Origin: Letharia columbiana
Taxonomy: Eukaryota; Ascomycota; Lecanoromycetes; Lecanorales; Parmeliaceae
Assembly (NCBI RefSeq): GCF_014066305.1
Contig: NW_023501060.1
Coordinates: forward strand, 186,001 to 250,000
DNA: 64,000 bases
Direction: 5' to 3'
Shown here piece by piece: positions 34,717-45,976 of the stretch (position 1 is the first letter of the stretch; each line of letters begins with the position of its first letter). A program made the translations under genes and the position numbers. The notes under the pieces are model-generated. The model made no database searches. It was not told the origin of the DNA and was given only the letters and a program-made list of their open reading frames with translations.

Positions 34717-36175
34717 ATGTCGGACAACCAAAGCCTCGGCGCTGCATACTACATCAAGCATATCACCATCCTTTCAGTTTTCTCCGGTCTCGCAGCCGTT
34801 GCAGTTGTTTTACGATTTTGGGCGAGAAGAATCCAGAAGATGTCGCTGGAGTTGAATGATTATCTTATTGTGCCTGGCCTGGTATGAGCTAGGCTTCCGG
34901 ATGTGTTAGCATTCGTCCATCTAATTGCATTAGCTCTGTGCTTTAGGGGAGACCGCCGTGAACATATATGGTAAGCCCCTTCCAGAAGCGATACAAAATG
35001 ATTCTCCCCAGCGTTTGACTAAAAATTTCCAGGGTGTTGCTTTGGCACGGCCAAAGAGATGAGTCAAGAGGATATAATGAAAGCAATCATCTTTTCACAA
35101 AAGGTAGGACCTTTCCTCTTGCCTTCAACACCACATTCATGCTGACACGTACATCACCAGAGCCAATTCATGTGCCCAATTATCTGGGTCGCCTCTGTCA
35201 CATTCATCCGCGCCTCAATCGTCTTCCTCTATATCCGCATCTTCCCAATCCGCATCTTCCGCATGGTCTGCTACCTTGTCCTTGCAGTCAATCTTTGCTT
35301 CTTCGTCGGTACCATCCTTGCAGATTGCCTTATCTGCCAACCTATATCCTATCGATGGGATCGCACGGTTGGAGGTACAGGATCTTGCGGAGATCAGAAG
35401 TCTCTAGACCTCTTCATTGGGATTTTCAATCTTTTTCTCGATGTTACGGCCGTGGTGCTGCCGATGCCGGTCCTTTGGGGTTTGAAAATGGCCGTAGGGA
35501 AAAAAGTGATGTTGAGTGGCATGTTTGGCATGGGTACTGCGTATGTTCTTCCCATTCGCCAGCCAGTATTCTCTGCTACCGCCATCAAACGCTTCGGGAC
35601 TGTGCTGATTAGCATGACCCTACAGCATCTGCGCCCTTACTCTCTACCGCATCTACGACACAACAACTATTGCAGTCTCTAACGCGCAAGAAGCCTACGC
35701 CCTCATCGCCATGCTCACCTCCCTCGAAGCCCTCCTCGGGGTCATCAACGCGTGCCTCCCCGTACTCAAACCCATCTTCAACAAGATGCGCGGCACTGCA
35801 CCCAAAAGAGGCGACAGCTCCGGCGTCAGCGAAATCCTCAAATCGGGCACGATACCTATCTTCATACGCGTGAGCCAGATGTGGACTCTCACATCTCGGA
35901 GAGGAAAAACTTTGTCGAGCGATGCGACTTTGACAGAGACTTCCGGGTGGTATGGGGAGGAGGGGAACGGCAAATCTGGTCCGGAGGGTGGGAGGGGGGC
36001 AAGTGTGACGACGAAAGAAATTAGTCCACCGATAACGCAGAAGGCGGATAGGGTGCTGGGGATTACGACACAAGCAATCCATGTAAGGAGAGATGTGGAT
36101 GTGGAGAGTGTGGCCAGTCGAGATGAGAGGGGCCTGGTTTGTGAAGGGTGGGAAGGGAGGCAGGACAGGTGGTAA
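34717..36175 (+). CDS. PTH11-like integral membrane receptor (fungal rhodopsin/SAT4-domain)
   Basis: Five exons: 34717-34881, 34934-34970, 35033-35103, 35161-35540 and 35626-36175; introns 52, 62, 57 and 85 bp; 400 aa. Seven helices fit the family. TM1 is ITILSVFSGLAAVAVVLRFWARR, followed by the conserved acidic ELNDYLIVPGL. Then come LGETAVNIYGCCFG, IIWVASVTFIRASIVFLYIRIF (TM4, with the family's surface-sensing core), VNLCFFVGTILADCLICQPISYRWD with its Cys pair, a SLDLFIGIFNLFLDVTAVVLPMPVLWGL helix, and ICALTLYRIYD. The cytoplasmic tail is polar and Ser/Gly-rich. These receptors are thought to sense surfaces or nutrients in filamentous fungi. Exon 2 is only 37 bp and has competing acceptors; I chose the one keeping LCALGETAVN open. 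A CFEM domain is absent. Confidence 0.85.
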
Positions 36176-36854
36176 GGGGTATTCGCACTTTGGACTCGGT
36201 TTTCCACAAGTGTTGCTTGGGGTACGCTAATGGGAATATGATATTCGCTAATGTTGATATACGAAGGGATTAACACGTCCATACTGCCATACTTTTCGAA
36301 CTCAAGCCAGCCAATACGCTTCGAGCTGCTGATGGGCAGATAGGAACGAAAGGTATAAAGGGCCCAACCGTGACACAACCGTCTCCTTCTCCTGGTGCGG
36401 CCAATGCGCTGCCTTCATCCCCAGATAACAGATCCGCTTCAAAGATGTCACAACATCTAGCCCACGGTAACCAGCAAAGGCAGGCACCAGTCTTGTTTGT
36501 TCTTTTGACTTTTTGCACATAACGGTCAAAGAACAATGCGGCGATGACTTTCCACGTATTGTACATATGCTCTCCACTCCTTCTATTGCTCGCTAAAGCT
36601 ACTAAAAGCCGTTCTCATGATTACCACTCTTGGCTGTCTCTTTGGACAAGTCGACAACTGGACGCACCCCTTTTATGCGTACATGCGTCTGTTTCGCTAA
36701 TCCTAATTGGGTAGGTCCTATTGGTGACGCTAGCGCTCTCGCGCTCTAGCGCTTACAGATTCTTGGTATACTGAGTCGTCTCCTTGTATCTCCTGATTCA
36801 ATTCTTGATATATTTCCAACATTCTGTCTTTAAATGCAGTCACGATTATAAAAC
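36176..36854. other. Intergenic / hydrolase promoter
   Basis: No gene is seen. A GCTCTCGCGCTCTAGCGC cluster occurs at about 36735-36753. Confidence 0.45.
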
Positions 36855-37941
36855 ATGGAAACAATTACTTACTCTCGTGTCGGCTCTCTCGACATAAAAC
36901 TCGATCTCTATATACCACCAGAACCGAAGCAAGGACTCGTACCAGCTCTTGTGCACTTCCATGGTGGCGGCATGATCGCAGGGAGCCGCAAGACCCTCTT
37001 CTTCCAGCACTGGCTCAAAGGCATGGCTCACAACCTTCATCTGCAGAAATGAAGAAGTGAATGAATGAGTGAACACCACACTGACACCAACCCCAGATGC
37101 AATGCTAGAGCACGGCATCCTCTTCATCAGCGCAGACCATCGCCTCCTGTACCCCTCTACCGCTTTCGACATCATCGCCGATGTTAAGAGCCTCTTTGCC
37201 TTCCTCGCTTCTCCCAGCTTCTCCGAGACGCATCTCCCATCAGGAGTCATCCTCGACGCCAGCCGCATAGCCGTCTCGGGCGAGTCGGGCGGAGGCTATG
37301 CGACCCGCGCTGCTGGAATTGTTGCCGAACCAAACCCGAAAGCATTACTCCTGCAGTATGCCCAGGGCGGCCAACTCTTGGATGACCACTGGCTCGCTGT
37401 CAAAGACCGCGATGTACCAGACCCCGAAGGTGGAATCGTCACCAAGGAGTCTGTTGCACATCTTCTCAACGACACACAGGAGCCTATCTCCGATGACCCG
37501 ATGCCATTCCTCGGTGATGACGCACCGAACGGTGACAGTGGGAGGACAAAGCTCTTGCTCTGGTGGTGGCGCACCGGTGGATTCGTCGACGTCGTACTGG
37601 GCGTCAACGGGATGTCCAAATTCCTGAGAGGTCTAACCTTGACTCAGCGTGAAGGTTTCCTCCCCGAAGCCCTGCGCAAGGTGATCTTGCAGACACAGCT
37701 CACGGAGAAGTTCCCGCCGACTTTCTTGCTCCACGGCAAAGACGACAAGCTCGTGCTACCGGCCGAGTCACAGCTCACGTACGATCGATTGACGGAGTTG
37801 GGCGTGGAGGTTGAGCTGCACATGCTCGAGGGCGCTGGTCATACGTTGATCGATGAGAAGAGTCCACCGGACCTTGCGGCTGGGGCTAAAGACGCACAGC
37901 AAAAGGCGGTGGAGTTCCTGGTGCACAAGTTGAAGGGATAG
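36855..37941 (+). CDS. Alpha/beta hydrolase, hormone-sensitive-lipase type
   Basis: An esterase/lipase-like protein of 336 aa in two exons (36855-37020, 37097-37941). The oxyanion-hole motif HFHGGGM is at about residue 35, then ISADHRLLYPSTAFD, the nucleophile elbow GESGGG (Ser about 107), FLLHGKDDKLV with the probable acid Asp, and GAGHTL with the catalytic His. Reading through from exon 1 hits a stop; the family sequence resumes at DAMLEHGILFISADHR. The only join keeping the frame uses a GC donor (AAAG|GCATGG) with a CCCCAG acceptor, a 76-bp GC-AG intron. Alternatively a small deletion or sequencing error has damaged the gene here. Confidence 0.82.
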
Positions 37942-38089
37942 CGTCTTATGTATGTAGACCGGATGTCGTTTTCTTACGAATTTCAATCAAGGGGCGTCTG
38001 GCTTCCGAGGGTCAACATACAATCAAGTCTTATAAACTGCAATACACGATACCCCTGAAATGACCTTCACTGAAGCGTATGCGGAGATA

Positions 38090-39300
38090 TACCTTGCGTC
38101 TTTCGTTTCCTAGACCGCACTTACAGACAGCGAGCGTCAAGTGGTCCAGGAGGGGAAGACGACGCTGGAGTTGGGATGTTAGCCACCTTCGAGTCAGAAC
38201 GAGGGTAACGACGGACCTTTTGATATACTCTGGCGTTTCGAGTAAGTCCTGCAAAAGCCTCCTCACTTTAGTCGGCACACGATCGTCTTTCTTTGGAGTG
38301 ACCAGAGTTGATGGGCCCGAGGATCCATCCTCGAGAAGGTTCTTGCCCCCCCCATCCCGTGCATCTTGTTTCTGAGACCGCCGGGGAAGATGATTACATA
38401 TCTTGACATTCTTGATCGCTGTTTTGCCCATATCCTTGAAACATAAGGAACACCAGAGCTCCAATGACTCGCCTATCCAGGGCTCGTCCTCGTGTTCTGC
38501 ACCAGTCGCACTTGATAAAGCAGAGGACAAGTCTTGACAGCAGCTGGGGTTGGAGCATTTGGCCAGTCCAACTTCATCAAGTTGGTCGAAGCGCGCTTGG
38601 GCCTGTCGTATGCTCCATGCTGGTGGTCTTTCTTCAGATCTCTGCGTCTCTATCGGGGTCTTCATTCTACGATTGCATATCAGACGAAGTTCATTGACCC
38701 ACTTCAATGCGTTGAAAAAGGCGGCGCCGTGAATGTCCTGGCCGGCAGTTTGGAGGTTGTTCAAAGTCATAGCGTTGACTCTTTGATAATCTTCCCACTC
38801 TTGCTGGTTAAATTCTAAGTCGACAAGGTTATCTCTGCGAGGAGGTAAGTCGATGGTGTTCTTGGGGCGTCGCAGGGAAAGACGGTTCACAAGGGTTTTC
38901 AATTTTGCAACTGAATCTGGATCGGACCTTGCTTTCCAATTTTGGGCGACCTGGCTGTTGAACACCTTCTGGTTGTCGAACGGGGAGCACCGTAGGAACT
39001 TGAACAAGCTGAAAAGATCCGTGAGGCGATTTTGAATGGGTGTACCGTTTACATCCTATCGTCTCTCTGCTTGAAGGGCAAAAATCGGGTTTGCAAAGAA
39101 TTTGGTCGGTTCACGGATAATGTGGGCTACCATGTCAGCGTGACGTGTACAACTTTCGTTCCTTTACACGCCTTCGTCTCACTATCTCCAATTTGCCCTT
39201 CTAAAAAGGTACTCGCAGCTGCTGTCTCGCAAAAGGACGCCATTTCAGTCCGCCGGCTTCCACGATGTCCCGCATGCCTTCAAGACTTGCGAGATGGTGA
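38090..39300 (-). pseudogene. SNF2-family helicase (Rad5/HLTF-like) relic
   Basis: Reading right to left, fragments match the end of the SNF2 N-lobe. HIIREPTKFF and FALQAERR (about 39060-39130) precede a TAG at 39056-39058 where the family has Trp, then GTPIQNRLTDLFSLFKFLRCSPFD. An open stretch follows with LSLRRPKNTIDLPPR (RRxK...LP), a degenerate RING-like Cys/His region (CSNPSCCQ, CSLCFKD, CNH) and KVRRLLQDLLE. A plausible intron leads to SVVFPSWTT and then a stop. The helicase C-terminal lobe is missing, and the DEAH box is not recoverable in frame. The family assignment is firm; the gene is truncated and dead. Confidence 0.75.
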
Positions 39301-40143
39301 ATGCATGAGATGTCCAAAGGCTCGGCAGCGTACAGATTCTGACTGCTTTGAGGGCTAGTTCATGCCTGGGGTATTTTGACATTATGACAGCAAATTTTGC
39401 AGTAAGAGATATAAAAGTCGCCGAGATATTTGCCATAGTAAGTCGTCTTCTAACGTATTCTGAGCGGGTCCGGCGACCTAGAGAGTCAAGCTTCATGGCT
39501 GCAGAATTTTGCTCTAATTAATACCACCAAAACGAAGTCATCTTTTTTGAAAAAGAATATCTCCACATCAGCAGCGATCAGCGGTAGGATACCTCGTCGA
39601 CTTCCGCCACTTACCCAGACAGTCTTAGCAAGAATTCACGCAAAGGCGGCCCAGTCGCCTCCTGTCAGATGTGTGTGCAGCTAAGACAACTCAGAGTTTC
39701 ACCTTTATCCAAGGTTTTTAGCCAGGGAAGAGAAACGACCCTCACGGGCTCGAGCCCATGTAGCCATACTGGTTCATAGCTGACTAGGGTCGCAAAGCCA
39801 GCGTGCTTGGGAACGGAACTGAAAGTATTCGCTGTTCTACACGCTACTTCAGCCTGCAGAGCCAGTTATGTCTAATTACTCATTTCCTTACGGATCACAA
39901 TTCCTTTTGCAATCCTGGACCTGGAGCAGTCGTCGAGATGGAATGCTGAAATCGCATCAATAAAGTATCCAACACAAACAAGCGCGCGACTTGGCTTAGG
40001 TATTGCAAGTCCGGTGAGGTTAATTTCGGTCAGGTGGAACTCGAGCCTTAATAATATCTACCCTAGGTTTTAAAAGTGCCTACTGGCGGTACTTTCCGGC
40101 CTTCTGTGAGAGAGTTAGAGGGATTCTGCAGCCCCTGCGCACA

Positions 40144-40460
40144 CTGTTGTTAGAGGTATCTAGTTCGTATTAGGTTCGATTCCTAATGGCGCTGGTACAA
40201 TGGTGTTGCGATGCTTCTTATTTTCTGGCAGCGCCATTTATTGGCTTTAAATTTTTGAAGTTCTTAACCGTGAACAGCCGTTGGTTTGAATTCCCCCGGT
40301 GCTTTCATGCCCGGAAAATGTTCGTTGATTGGCTTACTCGTACCGTCCGGGGCGGACGCCTGTTGGTTGTAGTCGTGTTGTTGGGGGTATTTAGTTTGTA
40401 TTAGGTTCGATCTCTAATGGCGCTGGTGAAATGGTGTTGGGTGCTTCTTGTTTTCTCACA
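40144..40460. repeat. Imperfect ~85-bp direct repeat, two copies
   Basis: Copy A (about 40144-40230) and copy B (about 40376-40460) share GTATTAGGTTCGAT, CTAATGGCGCTGGT and AATGGTGTTG in the same order, with scattered substitutions. Each contains a hairpin like a tRNA T-arm; in copy A it is TTAGG-TTCGATT-CCTAA (40170-40186), matching the pol III B-box form GGTTCGANNC. No intact tRNA is formed. Confidence 0.7.
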
Positions 40461-40629
40461 CACACATATTCTAAAGCCTGGATTCAGTCGCGGTCAGTAT
40501 GTAGTATACGAAATAAAATTGAAGATATCTATTTTGATACGGAATATTAATCTCGGCAAGAGGTTTACTGCGAGACTGAGGGTTTGTTCAGAGGCTGAAC
40601 AAATCCCTTGATTTCTCGAATCTCGATTT

Positions 40630-40730
40630 CCTTCAAGAGTCAGGGTCTTTATTAGTCTGTTCTTGATACGAGTGAGAGCTCGTATACGAATAATATAAAG
40701 TTCGAACTCCTTCAAGAATCAGGGTCTTTT
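40630..40730. repeat. Duplicated 20-21-mer about 80 bp apart
   Basis: CTTCAAGAGTCAGGGTCTTT at 40631-40650 recurs as CTTCAAGAATCAGGGTCTTT at 40710-40729. AT-rich sequence lies between them. It may be the remains of a repetitive element edge. Confidence 0.75.
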
Positions 40731-41629
40731 CTATTCCATGGATAAAGCGTCTTATTTATAGACTCCAAAATCAATCATCATGATTTTCTATGACATTTGA
40801 CGCACTATAATAGAAATTGTCTGAAACAGATTCTAAAATGCACTGCAATAGTTTATACTTTAACGTGCTTACTGTTTACTGTTGTAGGGGCCGAAAGTAG
40901 TTTCACAGACCCGAAACGACCACCAACAGATTTAACCTTGGGGTGAGTTCTCGAAGACAGACCTAAGTCCACTCCACCCCGCTACCTACCTTATCCACCC
41001 GCGCCTCAACGCACCGTGAACCTACGGTACCCCAAATCGAAAAGTCGGATGAATAAGTACGGCGACGACGTGGAACCTGTGGATGATGGCGTTATCCATG
41101 GATGATATATGCGATTGGTGGAACTTCGTCTATGAGATGTACGCCACGATATCGTCAATGATACGTTCGTCCGTGGATGGACATTTGATCCACGGATAGT
41201 AGTCTCCACCTATGATGCGGAGTACGCAGCTTTTGACGGGCCGGTTTGTTTCAAATTACGAACACTACCTAAAATTTTACGGTAGAAATAATGAACCCCA
41301 CATCTTCAATCTTGTTATACGAATTTTCATCACTATGAGCCTTGCAAGGTACCTTGACCGTATATCAATCCCACGGGACAAGGTTTATTTTTGAGCTATC
41401 GTCCCGTGTAACTGGGCCTCTCCTGAAATTGGATGCGGCTTCGCTGTCTTTATCGTCCTCTACATAATCAACTCAATTGCTCCCATTTTTCTCTCTCGTC
41501 CTGCCCATCTAACAATCAAGTAAAAAAGGTTAGTCTTATTATTGTGCATTTCCTCTATCCAGAAGACAGATATTGATACCACGCTAGCGCTTTCCATCTC
41601 TTTCTGCCCAAGCCCAGAATACTGCAACG

Positions 41630-42504
41630 ATGAAAAGCCTCTTTTCCATAGGCTCCGGTCTTGTGACTCTGCCCCTCGCCACCAATCCTACGAATGCACA
41701 GGACCTCACAAGTGTGGCAATTTATCACTCACCATATTGGCTCCAAATTTTGCCCAGACTGTGCGCAATGCATCGTGACGTCCGATTTCGTTGAAATGTC
41801 TTTAGACGTTACCATTAGTAACGCCGATTGCGAAGATTTGAACGGGAGGATGGGCGTAGGGACAGATTACGGGACGCTCATTGTGGACTTCAGCCCAACG
41901 GTTCCAGGAGCCACTGGCATGTATATGGATTTCCCCAACGGGACCTGTATAGGTGGCAGCATGGCGAGCGTGACCGCATGGGGCGTCACTATCAACATGG
42001 AGGGTACTGGGCAATGGGGCTCCACGAGTTACATTGGCGGTTGGTGTGTGGCAAACATAGTTCAGTATCAGAAGCTCAACGCCTCGGCGGACGCGACCAA
42101 TCCAGATGGTCAGTATAAATACGATATCGATCTCTTCGACAACGGCACTCCAAGGAATTGGATCGGCGGGACGACAGGTGGACCGCTTTACGTGCAGGAT
42201 GGTAAGACTGAGGGACTAGACAGCAAGCTCCCTCAAGTGTTCGAAATAACCTCCGGGAGTAAGTCCTTTCTAACTTTGTTCGCCGCTTGAGATGGCTTTA
42301 CTGACCTCTCCAGATGTGGATGTCGACCCATACTATATGAGCTACAACAACCCATGTTTGCCAAGCCCCTCCAACGAGGTCTGGTCTGCGTATGATTCAA
42401 TCCATCAATGCGGTCTCCAAAATGTTTTTCCAAATGGAGGTGCTCATGGAGCGTGGGGTTATGCTAATAACGCACGGACGAACAACTGCGGATTCCCATG
42501 CTAG
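41630..42504 (+). CDS. Small secreted cysteine-rich protein
   Basis: Three exons: 41630-41711, 41758-42258 and 42314-42504; introns 46 and 55 bp; 257 aa. The first exon encodes a signal peptide (MKSLFSIGSGLVTLPLA...TNA) with likely cleavage before QDLTN; the splice joins ACA-A|AC to give DLTNCAQCIV. The mature protein has about nine cysteines (NCAQC, ADCEDL, GTCIGG, GWCVAN, NPCLPS, HQCGL, NNCGFPC), Gly/Thr-rich segments and a few Asn-X-Ser/Thr sites. No enzyme motif is seen. Size, Cys content and a gene-poor, repeat-bearing setting fit an apoplastic effector or cell-wall protein, but that is inference. Confidence 0.78.
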
Positions 42505-44585
42505 AAGGTGGAAAGGTGGAGGGTAGAATCATTTTGGATTCAGGTGACTGCCTCGGTGATTTCTAGCACTCAGTGGAGTATCGCATCCCCCTAATCCGCA
42601 AGCAAATGGCTCCGGAATCGGATGGTGGCAAATGGTCGATTTTCAGACATCTTTGTATATTTACCCGAGCGAGAGTATACCCGCCCGTATGCTGTGTGCT
42701 CATGCTCTTCAATCAAGTCAATACTTTACCACAGCCCGCGTAGAGCTAGCCATACTTGTACGTTGCCAGTGGACACAGTCCCCTGTTTCCGCTGCCAAGA
42801 CCCGTTTCCTTCCCACAGAAGCTGACCTGATGTACTAAACCCAAAACAGTTCCACAAGGCAGTCAGTGCAATTCCTTGGTGCACGAACCACGTACATCAA
42901 GTGCCAGGTGGCACAAACCGAAAAATGGGGGATTAGAATTCAGAGTGGATTTTCTCCGCCCGCCCGTGGCGTTTCGGATTTGGCCCCCCAACATTCGGGC
43001 GATGTCTGCCCATGCCAAACATGCTTCTCCCCGCCCATTCTGATGATGATGACTAGACGCAACAGGAACACCAAAATAGATCTTCAGTCTGCAACCTCTC
43101 AAGATCACCGATACTTGAAGCCGTCATTGATTCCACCCTATCGGCCCACAGACCAGCACCGAGGATGGAGAACGATGTGATATCTCCTACCGCAGGTCCG
43201 CTGTTGAAGCTCTGCTGCGTAGAATGTGCGGCTTATGATCCTTGATAAAACAGGACTCAGGAGAGAGGCAAATGACAGTCCTGCAAACTACCAATGGCGA
43301 CCAATGACTCGCGGATCACTCTCCTTGAAATATAACGAACAAGCCCATTTCAAAAGCACTTTTCATCGACTTCTCTCTAGCTTCTTTGCTCGGTTTCAGC
43401 TTAAGGTAATAGAGGCAACGGGGCTACTCAGGTAACATTGTCACATCTAATCGCCAAAGACCTTGTAAACATGGAACGCTCAATTCACCTTCGCTACCCA
43501 GGAATGACGAGCAACATCGCAAGGGCCCGAAAAATGAGTTTCCTCCTTGCCGTCTCTCCGCCAATTCCCAGATTTAAGAGTAGCAGCCACTCTTACTTTG
43601 TGCCTATTCATCTCGCGCCAAAGGACTGTGGCCTCTTGGGAGGGTGATTACCATCTCTATCCTCAACTCGCTCCCCGTACGTGTGCATTATCTTGAGGTC
43701 AATCTCGTCACCCAAGACCCAATCTCTTGAAGCCAGCAGAGCGAATCAGGAACGTCAAAGTCGGGCCAAACTTATTGCCAAATCTTGTGTGAAGGCGCCA
43801 TGGCATAAGGAGGGGAAAAATGAGCATTTCCATGTCGGTGGCAAGGTTGGGAATGTTAATCCAGCCGGCATTGGGATGCTCCATACTCGGCTGACTAAAT
43901 CAAGTATCAGCATCCTATTCATGATGCTATGCTTGTGTGAGGAAGAGGGGAGGCTTACGGCAATGGAAGTTGCGATTGCAATAATCTTTCTGGATGTCCG
44001 AAGGAAGGCGGAAGTCTTTGGTGGGAAGTGGAAACGGAGTGTGGGAATTTTCGAGAGCACGGAAGATTTGGTAGCAAAGAAAAGAAAAGAGGGGAAAAGG
44101 CTCTTATAACAATAATAGGTGCCTTGGAAGTCGCCGCAGGTATCGCCATGACAATGTTTGGGGAGGCGTTCTCTGGCGTAGAATGATTGGACTTTAACAG
44201 CCTGATACATGCATGTCACAGGGTATCAGCCGAACGGTCTCAGGTTAACAAGGGTAGACCTATCATCTCACCTTACACCACACCTTCACCAGAGGGCCCC
44301 ACTTGTACCCTCTGGATATGAGGCAGGCCTCACTTTGAGAGCTTTCAGAGTGCTCAGTGTTACTGCCTCGTCTTAGTCACAGTCTCTGCAACGACGCTGA
44401 CTCAATCGCGCATGGTGGAAGTTTCTCAGGCTCAAAAAGTTCAGGACGAGGGCGCAGCGCAAGTGATGAAGATCTACCAGACACAAAGCGCTCGTCGTAC
44501 ACTATCCCCTTCATCTTGAATCTTGCTACTCTATTTCCCCTGTCCCTGCCTCAATGATTGCCAGGTCACTATGTAGCCATCTTAT
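42505..44585. other. Gene-poor region
   Basis: About 2 kb of short frames on both strands, none with a recognisable motif. Confidence 0.5.
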
Positions 44586-45057
44586 TCAGAAGTACATAGG
44601 CAGCGCTTCTACTATAAAAACTGTCCAGGATATATCCTCCATCCGGTCATAGTTCGCCTTACCCTGCCGATCGAACGTCCTGGCCTCAACCAGTCTAAAG
44701 TACAAAAGCGTCTCCGTGGACGAGCGCATCCTTCTTCAATTGTTGATACCTCGGTAGTGCGTACCTCGATCCAATGCACGATTCCCTGCACTTGTACACA
44801 AGATACATTCCTTTCCATCCTTTAGGCACAGCGGTATTCGAAAGCTCGTGATTGAAGAGATAACGATGTTTCAAATTGATAGTGTCGTCGACCGAACGTA
44901 GATCGGGCACGTGCCCGAGGAATGCTTCCAGGTCTGCAGTTTTCTTGTCGAGGGCGTAGGGGTAGTTTTTGCTGAATCTAGTGTCGTATATTTGGATTTT
45001 GCCGGCTACACCCCTGGCTGGTATGCGATGTACGTCGATACAGGCGGGTTGCTCCAT
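44586..45057 (-). pseudogene. Small paralog with single-base frameshift (partner of 45977-46723)
   Basis: The frame from ATG at 45057 runs to a TAG just after GDAFV. Inserting a single-base shift there continues as FRLVEARTFDRQGKANYDRMED to a stop at 44586. This matches the intact gene to the right: KHRYLFN...WKGMYLVYKC versus KYRSLIG...WKADYLMYTC; QLKKDALVHGDAFV versus YLEKLSGTTVYGDAYV; and GKANYDRMED versus CKAKYYDLGDD. This copy has no intron where its relative has one of 150 bp. So it is either a frameshifted pseudogene or carries a sequencing error. Function unknown. Confidence 0.55.
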
Positions 45058-45976
45058 AGCAGTAAAGGTTGTAGAGTACGACGTCTCTCAGTGACGGCTT
45101 GACCAGACCATGTCTTTTTGTGTCTGGCTAGGGTAGCTGTGCTTGATGTAGCATAGGCGAGAGTCTTGTGTGGAAGTGGGGGCGGAAGTGGAAGCCGATG
45201 TTAGATTGCTATCGCGAGACTGGAGAGTATGGTAGCAGAACCGACACCGGAGGAAGAGAGTTTCTTACAAAACAAGCATGGCCGCCTTAAGAATGCTCGC
45301 ATTGAGTAGATGGCAAAATGCGCTCTCAAGCCGTGCCATGAGTGGCTGCCGGCGCCCGCAAAGCAGGCGAGCATGTTTCAAGATCGGAGTCAATACCGTC
45401 GCCTTGGAAATGGCCGCCTTGGACGGATCGCAAGGACGATTGGGTGTTGGTGCCCGCAACTTGTAACGAGCTCCGAGGCGAACGTTTTCCTCCAAAGGAA
45501 AACAATAGTGACATGTGCAACGCTAGAAATGTCGAGGTCTCGGCTGACCACCCTCGTGCTACTCCGCAATTGTGAATTCCAGCCGATAGATCTGAGGCAG
45601 ACATCTTCATTGTCAGTGAGTCATCGAAAGGAGTGCAACCGATGGGTAGATTTGCAGCCTCGTCTCGTCCGTGTCCCCCTGAAACGATGCCGGCTCCGCC
45701 ACGGATGACGGAAGCTTCCCATACTACGGAGAATCTTGCAACGAATGGGCAGCGAAGATCGCCTCACAAGTGGAATACGCGCGACATTGCAGAAGGAGGT
45801 GCAGAGTCAGAAGGATATCTTGTTTAATTAAGATCCCTCTTCTCGCGAATATTGCCTAACTGTGAGTGTGAACCAGTTTATTCTTCTGAGGTAACGCCAT
45901 GATTGTAGAATAACTCTAGCAGCGGCGCCGGAGCTAAGCATTACATGTACCGTCCTCCACCAGCGTCTCCGGACCG
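45058..45976. other. Unresolved spacer with a coding-like patch
   Basis: Between the two paralogs. A short plus-strand frame near 45700-45830 reads GSFPYYGESCNEWAAKIASQVEYARHC, which looks protein-like, but no start, splice or family could be established. Other overlapping frames are not supported. Confidence 0.35.

Larger units (their letters stand above)
39301..41629. other. Gene-poor region with short duplications
   Basis: No gene is supported. It contains the duplications listed separately (40144-40460 and 40630-40730) and a hairpin with 8-bp arms, CCGTGGAT at 41171-41178 and ATCCACGG at 41188-41195. The right end is the promoter of the secreted-protein gene. Confidence 0.5.

Noticed and set aside
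41171..41195. Rho-independent-style terminator hairpin
   Set aside because: A perfect 8-bp stem, but no U-tract, and this is a eukaryotic genome; no nearby gene end fits.
44612..44818. Separate 68-codon gene downstream of the small paralog
   Set aside because: It overlaps the paralog in a third frame; motif comparison with the right-hand copy identifies a different frame as the true continuation.
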